Counted from the stretch's first letter, positions 27,754 through 37,606 are shown. The stretch is 64,000 nt of DNA from Paraburkholderia unamae (GCF_003268775.1 NZ_QLSU01000006.1:310001-374000), one strand, 5' to 3'. Notes: generated from the sequence alone by a model not told the origin. Numbers and translations are program-made.

Positions 27754-28680
27754 ATGCTGCGTAAAGTGGTGACCCGCCTGCTGACGGGCCTGCTGGTGCT
27801 GTGGCTCGCGGCCAGCGCGGCGTTCGTGACGATCCACGCGCTGCCCGGCCGCATCGAGGACATCCTCGCGGGCGACCTCTCGTACCCCGGCCTGCGCGAG
27901 GCGATCGCGGCCCAATGGGGCCTCGATCGCAGCCTGCCCTGGCAGTACGGGCAGTTCGTGCTGCGCCTCGCGCGCGGCGATCTCGGCACCTCGTTCGTGC
28001 TCCAGCAACCGGTGGGCGCGGTGCTCTCGAGCCAGCTCTGGCCGACCGTTCAACTGGCGGCTTCGGCGGGCGTGCTGGCCGTGCTGCTCGCGCTCGGCGT
28101 GGCCACGGCCACTGCGGGGGCCGGGGCGCGCGGCGCGTGGTCCACGCGGATCGCCTCGGCGGCGGAACTCGTGTTCACGTCCACGCCGGTGTTCTGGGGC
28201 GGGTTGCTGCTGCTCATCGCGTTCTCGTTCCATTGGCGGCTCTTTCCGGTGTCGGGGGGCGCCGGGTGGCGCTCGCTCGTGCTGCCTGCCATCACGCTTG
28301 CGCTGCCCACCGCCGGCATGCTTTCGCAGGTCATGCGCGAGGCGCTCGACGCCGCGTTCGAGCGCCCGTTCGTGACCACCGTGCGTGCGCGCGGCGTTTC
28401 CGAAGCGGGGCTGCGCGTGGGCCATCTGCTGCGCCATGCGTTGCTGCCGGTTGTGACGCTCGGCGGCTGGCTGATCGGCGGCCTGCTCGGCGGCGCCGTC
28501 ATCACCGAGAAGCTGTTCGGCAGGCCGGGCCTCGGCAGCATCACGCTCGACGCCGTGACGTCGCAGGACGTGCCCGTGGTGCTCGCGGTCGTGCTGCTCG
28601 CCGCTTTCGTCCATGTGGTGATCTCGACCGCGCTCGACATTGCCTATCTGTTCATCGATCCGAGGTTGCGCAGCCAATGA
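27754..28680 (+). CDS. Peptide-type ABC permease (DppB class)
   Basis: A 308-residue inner-membrane protein. The family's HALPGR motif after the first span is near 28-33 and IAAQWGLDRSLPW near 50; the coupling loop is around VRARGVSEAGLR near 209-220. It ends LFIDPRLRSQ. A strong AAGGGGG ribosome site overlaps the end of the binding-protein gene. Its stop overlaps the next gene's ATG, so the permease pair is translationally coupled. It is the same class as 16661 but clearly a different transporter. Confidence 0.92.
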   Translation: MLRKVVTRLLTGLLVLWLAASAAFVTIHALPGRIEDILAGDLSYPGLREAIAAQWGLDRSLPWQYGQFVLRLARGDLGTSFVLQQPVGAVLSSQLWPTVQLAASAGVLAVLLALGVATATAGAGARGAWSTRIASAAELVFTSTPVFWGGLLLLIAFSFHWRLFPVSGGAGWRSLVLPAITLALPTAGMLSQVMREALDAAFERPFVTTVRARGVSEAGLRVGHLLRHALLPVVTLGGWLIGGLLGGAVITEKLFGRPGLGSITLDAVTSQDVPVVLAVVLLAAFVHVVISTALDIAYLFIDPRLRSQ

Positions 28681-29555
28681 GCGACATTTCCGTTTCCTCC
28701 GCGCCGGCTGCGAGCGGCCTGCGCGCCACCATCGGCTTGCGGCGGCTCTCGCGCGTGCCGGCTTCCGTGCTGCTCGCGGCGGCGTTTCTGGCCGTGCTCG
28801 CGTTCGCCATCGCGCTGCCTTCGGCCATCACGCCTTACGACCCCTTGCTCAGCGACGTCGCGCACGCCATGCAGCCGCCCGACGCGGCGCACTGGCTCGG
28901 CACCGACCGCATCGGCCGCGACGTGCTCGCGCGCGTGGTCTACGGCGCGCGCTACTCGCTGCTCATCGGCCTGGCGAGCATGCTCGTGAGCCTGCTGATC
29001 GGGCTCGTGACGGGCCTGAGCGCGGGGCTGGGAACGCGGCTCGTCGACGAGTCGGCGTCACGCGTGTTCGACGTGCTTTCCGCGTTTCCGCCCGTGCTGC
29101 TCTCGCTTTTCGTGGTGGCGTTTCTCGGTCAGGGCATCGTCAATATCGCCGTGGCGGTCGGCATTGCGGGCATCCCCAAGTTCGGGCGCGTGCTGCGCGC
29201 GCAAACGCTCGTCGTGCGGCGCGCCGACTATGTCACCCAGGCTGTGATCTTCGGCCTCTCGCGCCGCGAAGTGTTCTGGCGGCACGTGCTGCCGAACGTG
29301 CTGGCGGCCGTGCCCGTGATCGCGACCATTGACATCGGCAGCGCGATCATCGCCGTTTCGGGGCTGAGCTTTCTCGGGCTCGGCCCGCAGCCACCGACGC
29401 CGGAGTGGGGCGTGATGCTCGCGGAAGGCCGCGACGTCCTGCGCGTGGCGTGGTGGCCGAGCGTGTTTCCGGGCCTGGCGATCACGCTTACCGTGATCGC
29501 GTTCACGACGATCGGCAAACACCTGTCGCGCATCTATGGAGTCCGCACGCGATGA
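28677..29555 (+). CDS. Peptide-type ABC permease (DppC class)
   Basis: A 292-residue permease. A short 30-residue cytosolic N-terminus precedes the first span. HWLGTDRIGRDVLARV near 76-91 is the class signature, and the end shows SGLSFLGLGPQPPTPEWG. It overlaps the upstream gene by four bases (ATGA) and the downstream ATPase gene likewise. Confidence 0.92.
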   Translation: MSDISVSSAPAASGLRATIGLRRLSRVPASVLLAAAFLAVLAFAIALPSAITPYDPLLSDVAHAMQPPDAAHWLGTDRIGRDVLARVVYGARYSLLIGLASMLVSLLIGLVTGLSAGLGTRLVDESASRVFDVLSAFPPVLLSLFVVAFLGQGIVNIAVAVGIAGIPKFGRVLRAQTLVVRRADYVTQAVIFGLSRREVFWRHVLPNVLAAVPVIATIDIGSAIIAVSGLSFLGLGPQPPTPEWGVMLAEGRDVLRVAWWPSVFPGLAITLTVIAFTTIGKHLSRIYGVRTR

Positions 29556-31273
29556 GCGAGATATTCACTTCCGAAGCTTCGGCGCCCCATGTGCCTGGGC
29601 GCACGCTCGTTGACGTGACGGGGCTGTCGATCGGTTTCGACGATGTCAACGGCGGCCGCCCGCTCGTGCGCGGCGTCGATCTGTCGATTCGCGCCGGAGA
29701 GTGCGTGGCGCTCGTCGGCGAATCGGGTTCGGGCAAGAGCCTCACCGCACGCAGCCTGATCGGCCTCGCGGGCGCGCATGCGCGCATCGGCGCGCAGCGC
29801 TTCGAGATCGACGGCCGTGCGGCGCTTGCGTTTCGCGAGCGCGACTGGCGCCAGGTGCGCGGCGGCTTCGCGGGGCTCGTGATGCAGGACGCGCTCGTGT
29901 CGCTCGACCCGCTGCGCACGGTGGGCCGCGAAATCGGCGAGACGCTGGCGCGCCACGTGAAGGGTCAATCGCGCGCGCAGCGCACGGCGGCCGTGCATGC
30001 GGTGATGCGCGACGTCGGCATCGCGCAGCCCGAGCGCCGCGCCGCGCAATACGCGCACGAGCTTTCGGGCGGGCTGCGCCAGCGCGCGTTGATCGCCTCT
30101 GCGATCGCCGCGAGCCCCGCGCTCGTCATCGCCGACGAACCGACCACGGCGCTCGACGTGACCGTGCAGGCGCAGGTGCTCGCGGTGCTGGAGGCGCGCT
30201 TGCGCGCAGGCGTGGGCGTGCTGCTCATCAGCCATGATCTTGCCGTCGTTGCGGGCATTGCCGATCGCGTGATCGTGATGCATCGCGGCGAAGTGGTCGA
30301 TAGCGGCCCGACGCGCGACGTGCTCGAACGGCCCACGCATCCCTACACGCGCCAGTTGCTGGCCGCGCAGCCCGGCGCACAGTCGCGCGGCTACCGGCTC
30401 GGCTCCGCGCGCTTCGTCGAGGAGCGCGGCGGCGTGATCGTGCGCGAGCCGTTGCCGCCTCGTGCGCGCGCGGTGGGCGGCGTGGTCCTGAGCGCACAGG
30501 GTATCGGCAAGCGGTATGCGCACGGCCGGCCCGACGCGAATGCGTTCGTGGCGCTCGACGACGTCTCGTTCGACGTGCGCGAGGGCGAAGTGCTCGGCAT
30601 CGTCGGCGAGTCGGGGTCGGGCAAGAGCACCTCGGCCAATATCGTGCTGGGCCTGCTCGCGCCCACGAGCGGCGAGGTGGCATTTCTCGGCGAGCGCTGG
30701 AACGGCGCGGGCGTGAGCGAGACGCAGCGCGGCGCGCGGCGGCCGCTCATGCGCTATATCCCGCAGGACCCGCTGAGCGCGTTCGACCCGCGTCACAGCG
30801 TTGGCCGCTTGCTCGCCGACGGCCTGCATAGCCAGCGTCTCGCGCGGCGCGCCGTGCTGGAGCGCAGCGTAACGCTGCTCGAACAGGTGGGGCTGGACGC
30901 GAGCTATCTCGATCGGCTGCCGGTTTCGCTCTCGGGCGGGCAGCGCCAGCGCATTGCCATTGCGCGCGCGATTGCTTCGGAGCCCGCACTGATCGTCTGC
31001 GACGAGCCCGTTTCGGCGCTCGATGTGTACGTCCAGGCGCAAGTGCTCGATCTGCTCGGCGAATTGCAGGCGCGCTCGGGCACCGCGCTGCTGTTCATCT
31101 CGCATGATCTCGACGTCGTGCAGCACGTGAGCGATCGCGTGCTGGTGCTCAAGGACGGGCGCGCAGTGGAAACCGGCGCGACGGCCGAGGTGTTCGCCGC
31201 GCCCCAGGCCGACTACACGAAGCTGTTGCTGCGCTCCGCGCCGGATTTGCGGGTGCAACGCCGGGCGGCTTGA
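29552..31273 (+). CDS. Double-domain peptide-type ABC ATPase (DppD-DppF fusion)
   Basis: A 573-residue protein with two ATPase domains. Domain 1 has Walker A GESGSGKS (56-63), an unusual Q-loop MQDALVSLDPL and the signature LSGGLRQR. Domain 2 has Walker A GESGSGKS near 351-358, [19 protein letters not shown] and [10 protein letters not shown]. The layout equals the 18683 protein, but sequence identity is moderate, so the two systems are old paralogues. It ends the operon starting at the duplicated binding proteins. Confidence 0.92.
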   Translation: MSEIFTSEASAPHVPGRTLVDVTGLSIGFDDVNGGRPLVRGVDLSIRAGECVALVGESGSGKSLTARSLIGLAGAHARIGAQRFEIDGRAALAFRERDWRQVRGGFAGLVMQDALVSLDPLRTVGREIGETLARHVKGQSRAQRTAAVHAVMRDVGIAQPERRAAQYAHELSGGLRQRALIASAIAASPALVIADEPTTALDVTVQAQVLAVLEARLRAGVGVLLISHDLAVVAGIADRVIVMHRGEVVDSGPTRDVLERPTHPYTRQLLAAQPGAQSRGYRLGSARFVEERGGVIVREPLPPRARAVGGVVLSAQGIGKRYAHGRPDANAFVALDDVSFDVREGEVLGIVGESGSGKSTSANIVLGLLAPTSGEVAFLGERWNGAGVSETQRGARRPLMRYIPQDPLSAFDPRHSVGRLLADGLHSQRLARRAVLERSVTLLEQVGLDASYLDRLPVSLSGGQRQRIAIARAIASEPALIVCDEPVSALDVYVQAQVLDLLGELQARSGTALLFISHDLDVVQHVSDRVLVLKDGRAVETGATAEVFAAPQADYTKLLLRSAPDLRVQRRAA

Positions 31274-31411
31274 TCGCTGGAGGCGGGGAATACGACAAGC
31301 GCAAGGAAAACCCGCGCCACGGGAAATTCCTAAGCACAAATCGTTCGTTCCCACGCCGCCGCGCCGGTTCGATACTCGATGAATCGATCGTTCCTTTCAT
31401 GGCTTCCATTC

Positions 31412-32839
31412 ATGACCCAGTCCTCAGCACCCGATCATTTCGCAAGCGAAACATTGCGCCTCATCGGCCCCGACCCGGAGAACTGGGTCGTCGAGCGTCC
31501 CGGCCTTGATCACAACGTCGTGGTCGTCGGCGGCGGGCAGACGGGCGCGGCGTTTGCCTTCGCGCTGCGGCGCGCGGGCATCGGCAAGGTGAGCGTGATT
31601 GACCGCGCGCCCGATGAGGCCCGCGCGGGCGTATGGACCACCTATGCGCGCATGAACCGCCTGCGCACGCCCAAGACGCTGGCGGGGCCGGAAGCGGGCC
31701 TGCCGGCGCTGAGCTTCCAGGCGTGGTACGAAGCGCGCCACGGCGAGGCCGCCTATGCGCAGATCGAGCGCGCGGGGCGCGAGGACTGGGCGGCCTATCT
31801 CGCGTGGTATCGCGAGTTTCTCGGCATTACGGTTCGCTATGGCACGACGCTCGAACGCATCGAACCCCAGGGCGATCACTTCAGGCTCCACCTCGCGGTT
31901 CGGCAGGGCGAGACGCTGGAGCGCCGCGTGGAAACCGCCCGCAAGATCGTGCTCGGCAATGGCGTGGCCGGTAACGGCCGGCCCAATGTCGAAGGGCCGC
32001 TCGCGACGCTGCCGCGCAGCCACTTCGCGCACACGTCTGATGCGATCGACTTCGCGTCGCTGCGCGGGAAATCGGTGGCGGTGATCGGCGCGGCGGCTTC
32101 GGCGTTCGATGCGGCCGCAACGGCACTCGAAGCCGGTGCGGCCGACGTGCATCTGTTCTCGCGCCGCGCGAGCCTCGCGGCCGTGCCGGTGAATCGCGCG
32201 CGCGCCTATCCGGGCGCTTACGAGAATTACCCCGCGCTGCCCGACGCGCTGCGCTGGCGGCAGGCGCTGCGCTTCAGGCGCGCGGGCTCCACGCCGCCCG
32301 CCGACGCCGTGGCGCGCGCCACACGCTTCGACAATTTCCACTTGCACACGGGCACGCAGTGGAAAGAGGCGACGGTTGACGACGCACGCGTGCGCGCCTG
32401 GGTGGACGGCGGATCGTTTGCGTTCGACTTCGTGATCGCGGGCACGGGTTATGCCGTCGATCTGCATGCGCGGCCCGAGCTGGCGGACGTGGCCGACCAC
32501 GTGCTGCTCTGGCGCGACCGGTACACGGCGCAGGAGACCGAGCGCGACGAAGGGCTGGGCGCGCATCCCTACCTGGGCGACGCTTTGGAGTACCTGGAAA
32601 AGACGCCGGGCGCGGCACCGTATCTGAAGCATATCCACGTGTTCAACCCGGCCGCATTCGTGAGCCGAGGCTTGCCGGTCGGCGACGTGCCCAGCATGAA
32701 GCGCGATATCCCGGCGGTGGTCCGGCGCATCAGCGAAGATCTCTTTCTCGATGATCTGGAGGCGCACGAGGCGCGCATGACCGCGGACGTTCCCGCCGAT
32801 TTCGATGTTTCGCACTACGAGCAACGCGTCGTTCGCTAA
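31412..32839 (+). CDS. FAD-dependent monooxygenase (flavin-containing type)
   Basis: A 475-residue flavoprotein. The FAD-binding dinucleotide motif VVVVGGGQTGAAFA is near 37-50, and a second nucleotide motif VAVIGAAASAFDAAA near 220-234 should bind NADPH. An ARMNRLRTPKT loop and a C-terminal region with HIHVFNPAAF are typical of class B monooxygenases that oxidise N, S or carbonyl centres. It does not need a separate reductase, unlike the FMNH2 enzymes nearby. ATG at 31412 is chosen; ATG at 31379 would add 11 residues, and neither has a good ribosome site. It follows the ABC operon by 138 bases. Confidence 0.8.
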   Translation: MTQSSAPDHFASETLRLIGPDPENWVVERPGLDHNVVVVGGGQTGAAFAFALRRAGIGKVSVIDRAPDEARAGVWTTYARMNRLRTPKTLAGPEAGLPALSFQAWYEARHGEAAYAQIERAGREDWAAYLAWYREFLGITVRYGTTLERIEPQGDHFRLHLAVRQGETLERRVETARKIVLGNGVAGNGRPNVEGPLATLPRSHFAHTSDAIDFASLRGKSVAVIGAAASAFDAAATALEAGAADVHLFSRRASLAAVPVNRARAYPGAYENYPALPDALRWRQALRFRRAGSTPPADAVARATRFDNFHLHTGTQWKEATVDDARVRAWVDGGSFAFDFVIAGTGYAVDLHARPELADVADHVLLWRDRYTAQETERDEGLGAHPYLGDALEYLEKTPGAAPYLKHIHVFNPAAFVSRGLPVGDVPSMKRDIPAVVRRISEDLFLDDLEAHEARMTADVPADFDVSHYEQRVVR

Positions 32840-32889
32840 GCCGTGTGGCAGCGCCATTCCCTTAATTCCGTCCCCATTCGCCGGCCATC

Positions 32890-33837
32890 ATGAACGCACA
32901 AGTCATCGCAGACGACAACCCGATCCGTATCGCGCCGCTTTCGGCCCACATTGGCGCCGAAATCAGCGGTGTCGATCTTTCGCGGCCTTTGCCGCAGCCG
33001 CAGATCGATGCCATTCGCGCCGCGCTGCTCAAGTGGCGCGTGGTGTTTTTCCGCGAGCAGTTTCTGAGCCACGAGCAGCAGGTGGCGTTTTCGGCGCAAT
33101 TCGGTGAGTTGACGGTGGGGCACCCGGTTTTCGGCCATGTCGAAGGGCATCCCCAGATCTATTCGATCGCCAAGTTTCGCAAGGCCACGCGCTTCGAAGG
33201 CGCGCCGCTGCTGCGGCCGTGGACGGGCTGGCATACCGACGTGACCGCCGCCGTGAATCCGCCGTTCGCCTCCATCCTGCGCGGCGTGACCATTCCGCCC
33301 TATGGCGGCGACACACAGTGGACCAACCTCGTCGTCGCCTACGAGAAATTGTCCGCGCCGCTGCGCGCCTTCGTCGACGGCTTGCGCGGCGTGCATCGCT
33401 TCGCGCCGCCCGCGGGTTCGAGCGGCACCGGCGCCTTCGAGCAGGCCGTGAAGGACCAGACGCTCGTGAGCGAGCACCCGCTCGTGCGCGTGCATCCGGA
33501 AACGGGCGAGCGTGCGCTTTACGTGAGCCCCGGCTTCCTCAAGCAGATTGTCGGCCTCGCGCCGCGCGAGAGCCAGGTGCTGCTCGAACTGCTTTGGGAG
33601 CACGTCACGCGGCCCGAATTCACGGTGCGGTTCAAGTGGGAACCGGGCAGCGTCGCGTTCTGGGACAACCGCTCGACCGCGCATCTCGCGCCCACCGACA
33701 TCTTCGATCTCGACTTCGACCGTCAGCTATACCGCACGACGCTTATGGGCGACGTGCCCGTCGGCCCCGATGGCAAGCCCTCGGTTGCGATCCAGGGCTC
33801 GCCCGTGGGCGCGGCCGCCGCTATTGCGCTCAACTGA
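32890..33837 (+). CDS. TauD/TfdA-family Fe(II)/2-oxoglutarate dioxygenase
   Basis: A 315-residue dioxygenase. The iron-binding facial triad is His115 and Asp117 in GWHTDVTA and His265 in RSTAHLAPTD; Arg282 in DRQLYRTT should bind 2-oxoglutarate. This matches taurine, sulfate-ester and herbicide dioxygenases, which hydroxylate the carbon next to the heteroatom and so release sulfite or sulfate. Context (ABC uptake and monooxygenases upstream) favours a sulfur substrate. Its start is 50 bases past the FAD monooxygenase stop, so the two are probably co-transcribed. The substrate is not predictable from the sequence. Confidence 0.9.
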   Translation: MNAQVIADDNPIRIAPLSAHIGAEISGVDLSRPLPQPQIDAIRAALLKWRVVFFREQFLSHEQQVAFSAQFGELTVGHPVFGHVEGHPQIYSIAKFRKATRFEGAPLLRPWTGWHTDVTAAVNPPFASILRGVTIPPYGGDTQWTNLVVAYEKLSAPLRAFVDGLRGVHRFAPPAGSSGTGAFEQAVKDQTLVSEHPLVRVHPETGERALYVSPGFLKQIVGLAPRESQVLLELLWEHVTRPEFTVRFKWEPGSVAFWDNRSTAHLAPTDIFDLDFDRQLYRTTLMGDVPVGPDGKPSVAIQGSPVGAAAAIALN

Positions 33838-33865
33838 GCGGGGCAACGCGCAAACCCGATGACGA

Positions 33866-34768
33866 TTAAAGATCGGGCAACGCCGCTGCGTTGCCCGACT
33901 GCGCAAGCTCGGCCTCTTCGCTCGGAGAGCGCCCGAAATGCCTGCGATATTCGCGGCTGAACTGCGACGCACTGTCGTAACCCACGTCGATCCCCACTTC
34001 ACCTACGCGCGCCGCGCCCGCGAGAATGCGCCGCCGCGCTTCTTCCAGTCTGATTTCGCGCCGGTATTCGAGCGGCGTCATCGCCGTGATCGCCTTGAAA
34101 TGGCGATGCAGCGAGGTCGCGCTCATGCCGACGCGCGACGCCAGGTCATCGATACGAAACGGCAGGTGGTAATGGTCGCGAAGCCAACGGGTTGCGCGGT
34201 CGATCTGCGTCAGGTTGGGATCGCTGGCGAGACCGGCGAGGACAGGACCGAACGCGCCTTGCAGGAGGCGGTAAATGATCTCGCGCTCGATCATGGGCGC
34301 GAGCACGGTAGCGTCCTGCGGCCGGTCGAGTATGCCCAGCAAGCGGGTGATCGGGTCGATGAGGTCTTGCTCCAGCGCACCGGTGACGAGCCCGCATGCG
34401 CCGCCTTGTGGCGCGGGCCGCGCGGGCATGGTCGACCAGACCTCGGCCACGCGCAGGCGTTCGAGCGTCAACGTCACCGCAAGGTGCGGTTTGTCGGGGC
34501 GCGCTTCGGTCACACTGGCCGTGACGGGCAGATCGGCTGTGGCGACGAGGCACTGCGACGGCCCCGCGTCGTGAACCGTGCGCCCGAGCATCACGCGCTT
34601 GCGCCCCTGAAGCACCACGCAAAGGCGGGGCTCGTAGAGGCTGCGCACGGGCTTCGTGGGCTGCGCGCAGTTAAAGAGGGTGACGTTGGGTAGCGACGTC
34701 GCCTTGCGCGGCTGATGGCAGTGCCGCAGCACTAGCCGCTGAAGCGCCGATTGCGGGTTGGCTGGCAT
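33866..34768 (-). CDS. AraC family regulator (AraC_N type), copy 1
   Basis: A 300-residue regulator. The N-terminal sensor domain has LYEPRLCVVLQGRKR near 45-59; the C-terminal double helix-turn-helix has RVGMSATSLHRHFKAIT near 217-233 and DVGYDSASQFSREYRRHFG near 265-283. It should be a cytosolic transcription activator. The 152-base gap to the divergent SDR gene probably contains its target promoter. The longer frame upstream is antisense to the SDR gene; ATG at 34768 gives the family start. Its architecture and sequence are repeated at 35820-36713. Confidence 0.88.
   Translation of the reverse strand: MPANPQSALQRLVLRHCHQPRKATSLPNVTLFNCAQPTKPVRSLYEPRLCVVLQGRKRVMLGRTVHDAGPSQCLVATADLPVTASVTEARPDKPHLAVTLTLERLRVAEVWSTMPARPAPQGGACGLVTGALEQDLIDPITRLLGILDRPQDATVLAPMIEREIIYRLLQGAFGPVLAGLASDPNLTQIDRATRWLRDHYHLPFRIDDLASRVGMSATSLHRHFKAITAMTPLEYRREIRLEEARRRILAGAARVGEVGIDVGYDSASQFSREYRRHFGRSPSEEAELAQSGNAAALPDL
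33874..33897. terminator. Inverted repeat at the end of convergent genes
   Basis: Ten-base arms CGGGCAACGC and GCGTTGCCCG with a 4-base loop lie at the very end of the AraC coding region, 36 bases from the dioxygenase stop. On the minus strand ATCTTTAA follows. It may end both transcripts. Confidence 0.4.
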
Positions 34769-34920
34769 GGCGTATCGGCCTCGAAGTGGGGTTGCGCGCG
34801 CGGCGTGCAGCCAGGCGCGTTGGCAGGATCGTGCAAGACATGGATCGTAACGGACTAACGCGCCATCGCGCCGCCGCGCCATCATTGCACCCACATTCTG
34901 TGCAAAACGAGGACGCAACG

Positions 34921-35772
34921 ATGGCAGCATTACCTGAAGATTCCGTATGGTTCGTGACCGGCAGTTCATCGGGCCTGGGCCGCGAGATAGCCGCATTGGC
35001 GCTCGCGCGCGGCTGGCGCGTTGTGCTGGCGGCACGCAATCCCGAAGATATGGCGAGCCTCGCCGGCGAGTATCCCGATACCGCCATGACGACTCGCCTG
35101 GACGTGACCGATGCGGCGTCGATCGCCGAGGCGGTGAGCGCCGCGCAGGCAAGATTCGGCCGCCTGGACGTGCTGGTGAACGCGGCGGGCTATGGCTATC
35201 TCGCGGCCATCGAGGAAGGCGAGGAGCATGACATACGCGCGCAGTTCGAAACCAACGTGTTCGGCCTGCTGGCCGTCACACGGGCCGTGCTGCCCGGCAT
35301 GCGGGCGCGGCGTCGCGGGCATGTCGTGAACTTTTCTTCGCTCGGCGGTATCGTCGCATTCGCGGCCACGGGCTACTATCACGCGACGAAATTCGCCGTC
35401 GAAGCGCTGTCCGAATCGCTGGCGCACGAAGTGGGGCCGCTTGGCATCGGCGTCACGATTGTCGAGCCGGGCGCGTTTCGCACGCAATGGGCGGGTCGTT
35501 CGATGATCGCCTCCAGAACGGTGATCGACGATTACGCGCCCACGGCCGGCAAGCGCCGCGAGGCGACAAGAGCGGTCTCGGGCCAGCAGCCGGGCGATCC
35601 GGCCAGGGCGGCCGCAGCGGTGATCGCCGCGCTGGAATCGGATGCGCCGCCGCTGCGGCTCCTGCTCGGCAAATCGGCGCTCGACGTCGCGCTCAAGCGC
35701 CTCGACTCCCTGCGTGCGAATTTCGAGGCGTGGCGCGAACTCACGGAAGGGACCGACTTTCCAGCCGCTTGA
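34921..35772 (+). CDS. Short-chain dehydrogenase/reductase, copy 1
   Basis: A 283-residue classical SDR. The cofactor motif TGSSSGLG is near 13-20, NAAGYG near 88-93, catalytic Ser in NFSSLGG near 139-145 and YHATK near 155-159. An Arg in the first loop (ARNPEDM) suggests NADP preference. GAGGACGC precedes ATG 34921. It is divergent from an AraC regulator that probably controls it. Proteins of this style often act on alcohols or ketones of unknown identity. Confidence 0.9.
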   Translation: MAALPEDSVWFVTGSSSGLGREIAALALARGWRVVLAARNPEDMASLAGEYPDTAMTTRLDVTDAASIAEAVSAAQARFGRLDVLVNAAGYGYLAAIEEGEEHDIRAQFETNVFGLLAVTRAVLPGMRARRRGHVVNFSSLGGIVAFAATGYYHATKFAVEALSESLAHEVGPLGIGVTIVEPGAFRTQWAGRSMIASRTVIDDYAPTAGKRREATRAVSGQQPGDPARAAAAVIAALESDAPPLRLLLGKSALDVALKRLDSLRANFEAWRELTEGTDFPAA

Positions 35773-35819
35773 TTTGGCCACTGAATGGGCCTCTGATTGG
35801 GCCTCTGAAGCGCGGGTGT

Positions 35820-36713
35820 TCACGTCGCCTTGGCCACCCGGCGCGCCGCCGCATCGCGCCGGGGCGGTGCGCTGAATAATCGTCCGTACTCCCGACTGAA
35901 TTGCGAAGGGCTCTCGTAGCCGACACGAAAGCCCGCTTCGGCCGCGCCGAGTCCTTCGGCCAGCATCAGGCGGCGCGCTTCCTGCAAGCGGATCTGCGTG
36001 CGAAAGCGCAGCGGGCTCATGTGCGTCGCCGCCTTGAACTGCGCGTGAAACGTCGAGACGCTCATGTCGGCGATGCCGGCCAGATCGTCGATGGCGAAAT
36101 CTTCCCGGTAATGGCGCCGGATATAGGCCACGGCTTTCTGTATCCGCCTGATGCGCCCTGTCTGGTACACGATCTGGCGCAGCATGCCGGCTTGCGGCCC
36201 GCGCAGCAAACGGTAAAGAATTTCGCGTTCGATCAGTGGCGCGAGCGCGCGCACGTCCTCGGGCGTATCGAGCAGATGGAGGAGGCGCGCGGCCGCGTCG
36301 ATGAGTGGCGGCGTGGCCGTTCCCACCGCGATGGCGGGCGAAGCGCGCCCGGCGTCGTGCGGCGCGTGCGGCTCGTTGTGAATGAGCACGTCGGCGAGCG
36401 TTTCGCGGTTCAGCGGCAAGCGCACGCTGAGATACGGCGCGCCCGCGCTCGCCTCGACCACGGCGCCGATCACCGGCAGGTCGAGCCCGACGACCAGATA
36501 GTGCGCGGGATCGTATTGATACTCGCGGCCGCCGACGCTCGCGCGCTTGCGTCCTTGCGCAACGATGCAGCACGAGGGTTCGTAAAGCGTATGAACCGGC
36601 TCGGTTGCCGCCGACGCGCGCAACAGGCCCACGCCCTCGATGGCGGTGTCGAGCGAGCCGTCCACGGGGGCATGGCGCGCGATCAGGTTCGCGAGATCGT
36701 CGATATTTTCCAT
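35820..36713 (-). CDS. AraC family regulator (AraC_N type), copy 2
   Basis: A 297-residue paralogue of the regulator at 33866-34768: the sensor has LYEPSCCIVAQGRKRAS near 44-60 and the DNA-binding domain has ADMSVSTFHAQFKAATHMS near 212-230 and RVGYESPSQFSREYGRLF near 261-278. It is divergent from the SDR at 36863. ATG at 36713 is used; a start seven codons earlier is possible and neither has a clear ribosome site. Confidence 0.87.
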   Translation of the reverse strand: MENIDDLANLIARHAPVDGSLDTAIEGVGLLRASAATEPVHTLYEPSCCIVAQGRKRASVGGREYQYDPAHYLVVGLDLPVIGAVVEASAGAPYLSVRLPLNRETLADVLIHNEPHAPHDAGRASPAIAVGTATPPLIDAAARLLHLLDTPEDVRALAPLIEREILYRLLRGPQAGMLRQIVYQTGRIRRIQKAVAYIRRHYREDFAIDDLAGIADMSVSTFHAQFKAATHMSPLRFRTQIRLQEARRLMLAEGLGAAEAGFRVGYESPSQFSREYGRLFSAPPRRDAAARRVAKAT

Positions 36714-36862
36714 GGGGCGAGTGTCGCATGGCAAGGCGCGTTGCGCATGAGTGCTCGCGCGGTTTCAGAGAATCGTGCAAGAAACTCGGAGGACCAGGCT
36801 AACGGTCGGACGTGCGCTCGCGCGATCCTGTCGGCTCATCCAGAACGAATCGGGAACCTGAA

Positions 36863-37606
36863 ATGAATAGCGAGAACATCGAATCAAAAGTGGTGCTGAT
36901 TACCGGCGCGAGCAGCGGCATTGGCGCCGAAACGGCGCGCTATCTGGGCGCGCGCGGCGCGCGGCTGCTGCTGGGCGCTCGCCGCACGCAGCGGCTTGCC
37001 GCGCTCTGCGAAGAGATTCGTTCGAGCGGCGGTGCGGCGGCCTGGCGCGCGCTCGACGTGACGCGCCGCGAGGACAACGTCGCGTTCGTGGAAGCGGCGC
37101 TGGCGGAGTATGGGCAAGTGGACGTGATCGTCAACAATGCGGGCGTCATGCCGCTTTCGCCCATGAATGCGCTCAAGGTCGACGAGTGGGACCGCATGGT
37201 CGACGTCAACATCAAGGGCGTGCTGTACGGCGTGGCGGCGGTGTTGCCGGTGATGAACCGTCAGGGCTTCGGGCAGATCGTGAATGTGTCGTCCATCGGC
37301 GGGCTGCGGGTGTCGCCCACGGCGGCCGTCTACTGTGCGACGAAATACGCGGTGCGGGCGATCTCCGACGGTCTGCGCCAGGAGAACGACAAGCTGCGCG
37401 TGACGAGCATTTGCCCCGGCGTGGTCACATCCGAGCTTGCCGACACCATCACGGACCCGGCCACCGCCGCGGCGATGGCCGCGTACCGCAGTATCGCGCT
37501 GGACCCGCAGGCCATCGCGGCGGCCATCGCCTATGCCATTTCGCAACCGGCCGACGTCGATGTGAACGAGATCGTGGTGCGCCCCACCGCGACGGTGGGC
37601 GGCTGA
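36863..37606 (+). CDS. Short-chain dehydrogenase/reductase, copy 2
   Basis: A 247-residue classical SDR with TGASSGIG near 13-20, NNAGVMP near 90-96, catalytic Ser in NVSSIGG near 140-146 and YCATK near 156-160. The C-terminal EIVVRPTATVGG resembles YdfG-like dehydrogenases, which oxidise serine or 3-hydroxy acids. It is divergent from AraC copy 2 across 149 bases. Confidence 0.9.
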   Translation: MNSENIESKVVLITGASSGIGAETARYLGARGARLLLGARRTQRLAALCEEIRSSGGAAAWRALDVTRREDNVAFVEAALAEYGQVDVIVNNAGVMPLSPMNALKVDEWDRMVDVNIKGVLYGVAAVLPVMNRQGFGQIVNVSSIGGLRVSPTAAVYCATKYAVRAISDGLRQENDKLRVTSICPGVVTSELADTITDPATAAAMAAYRSIALDPQAIAAAIAYAISQPADVDVNEIVVRPTATVGG

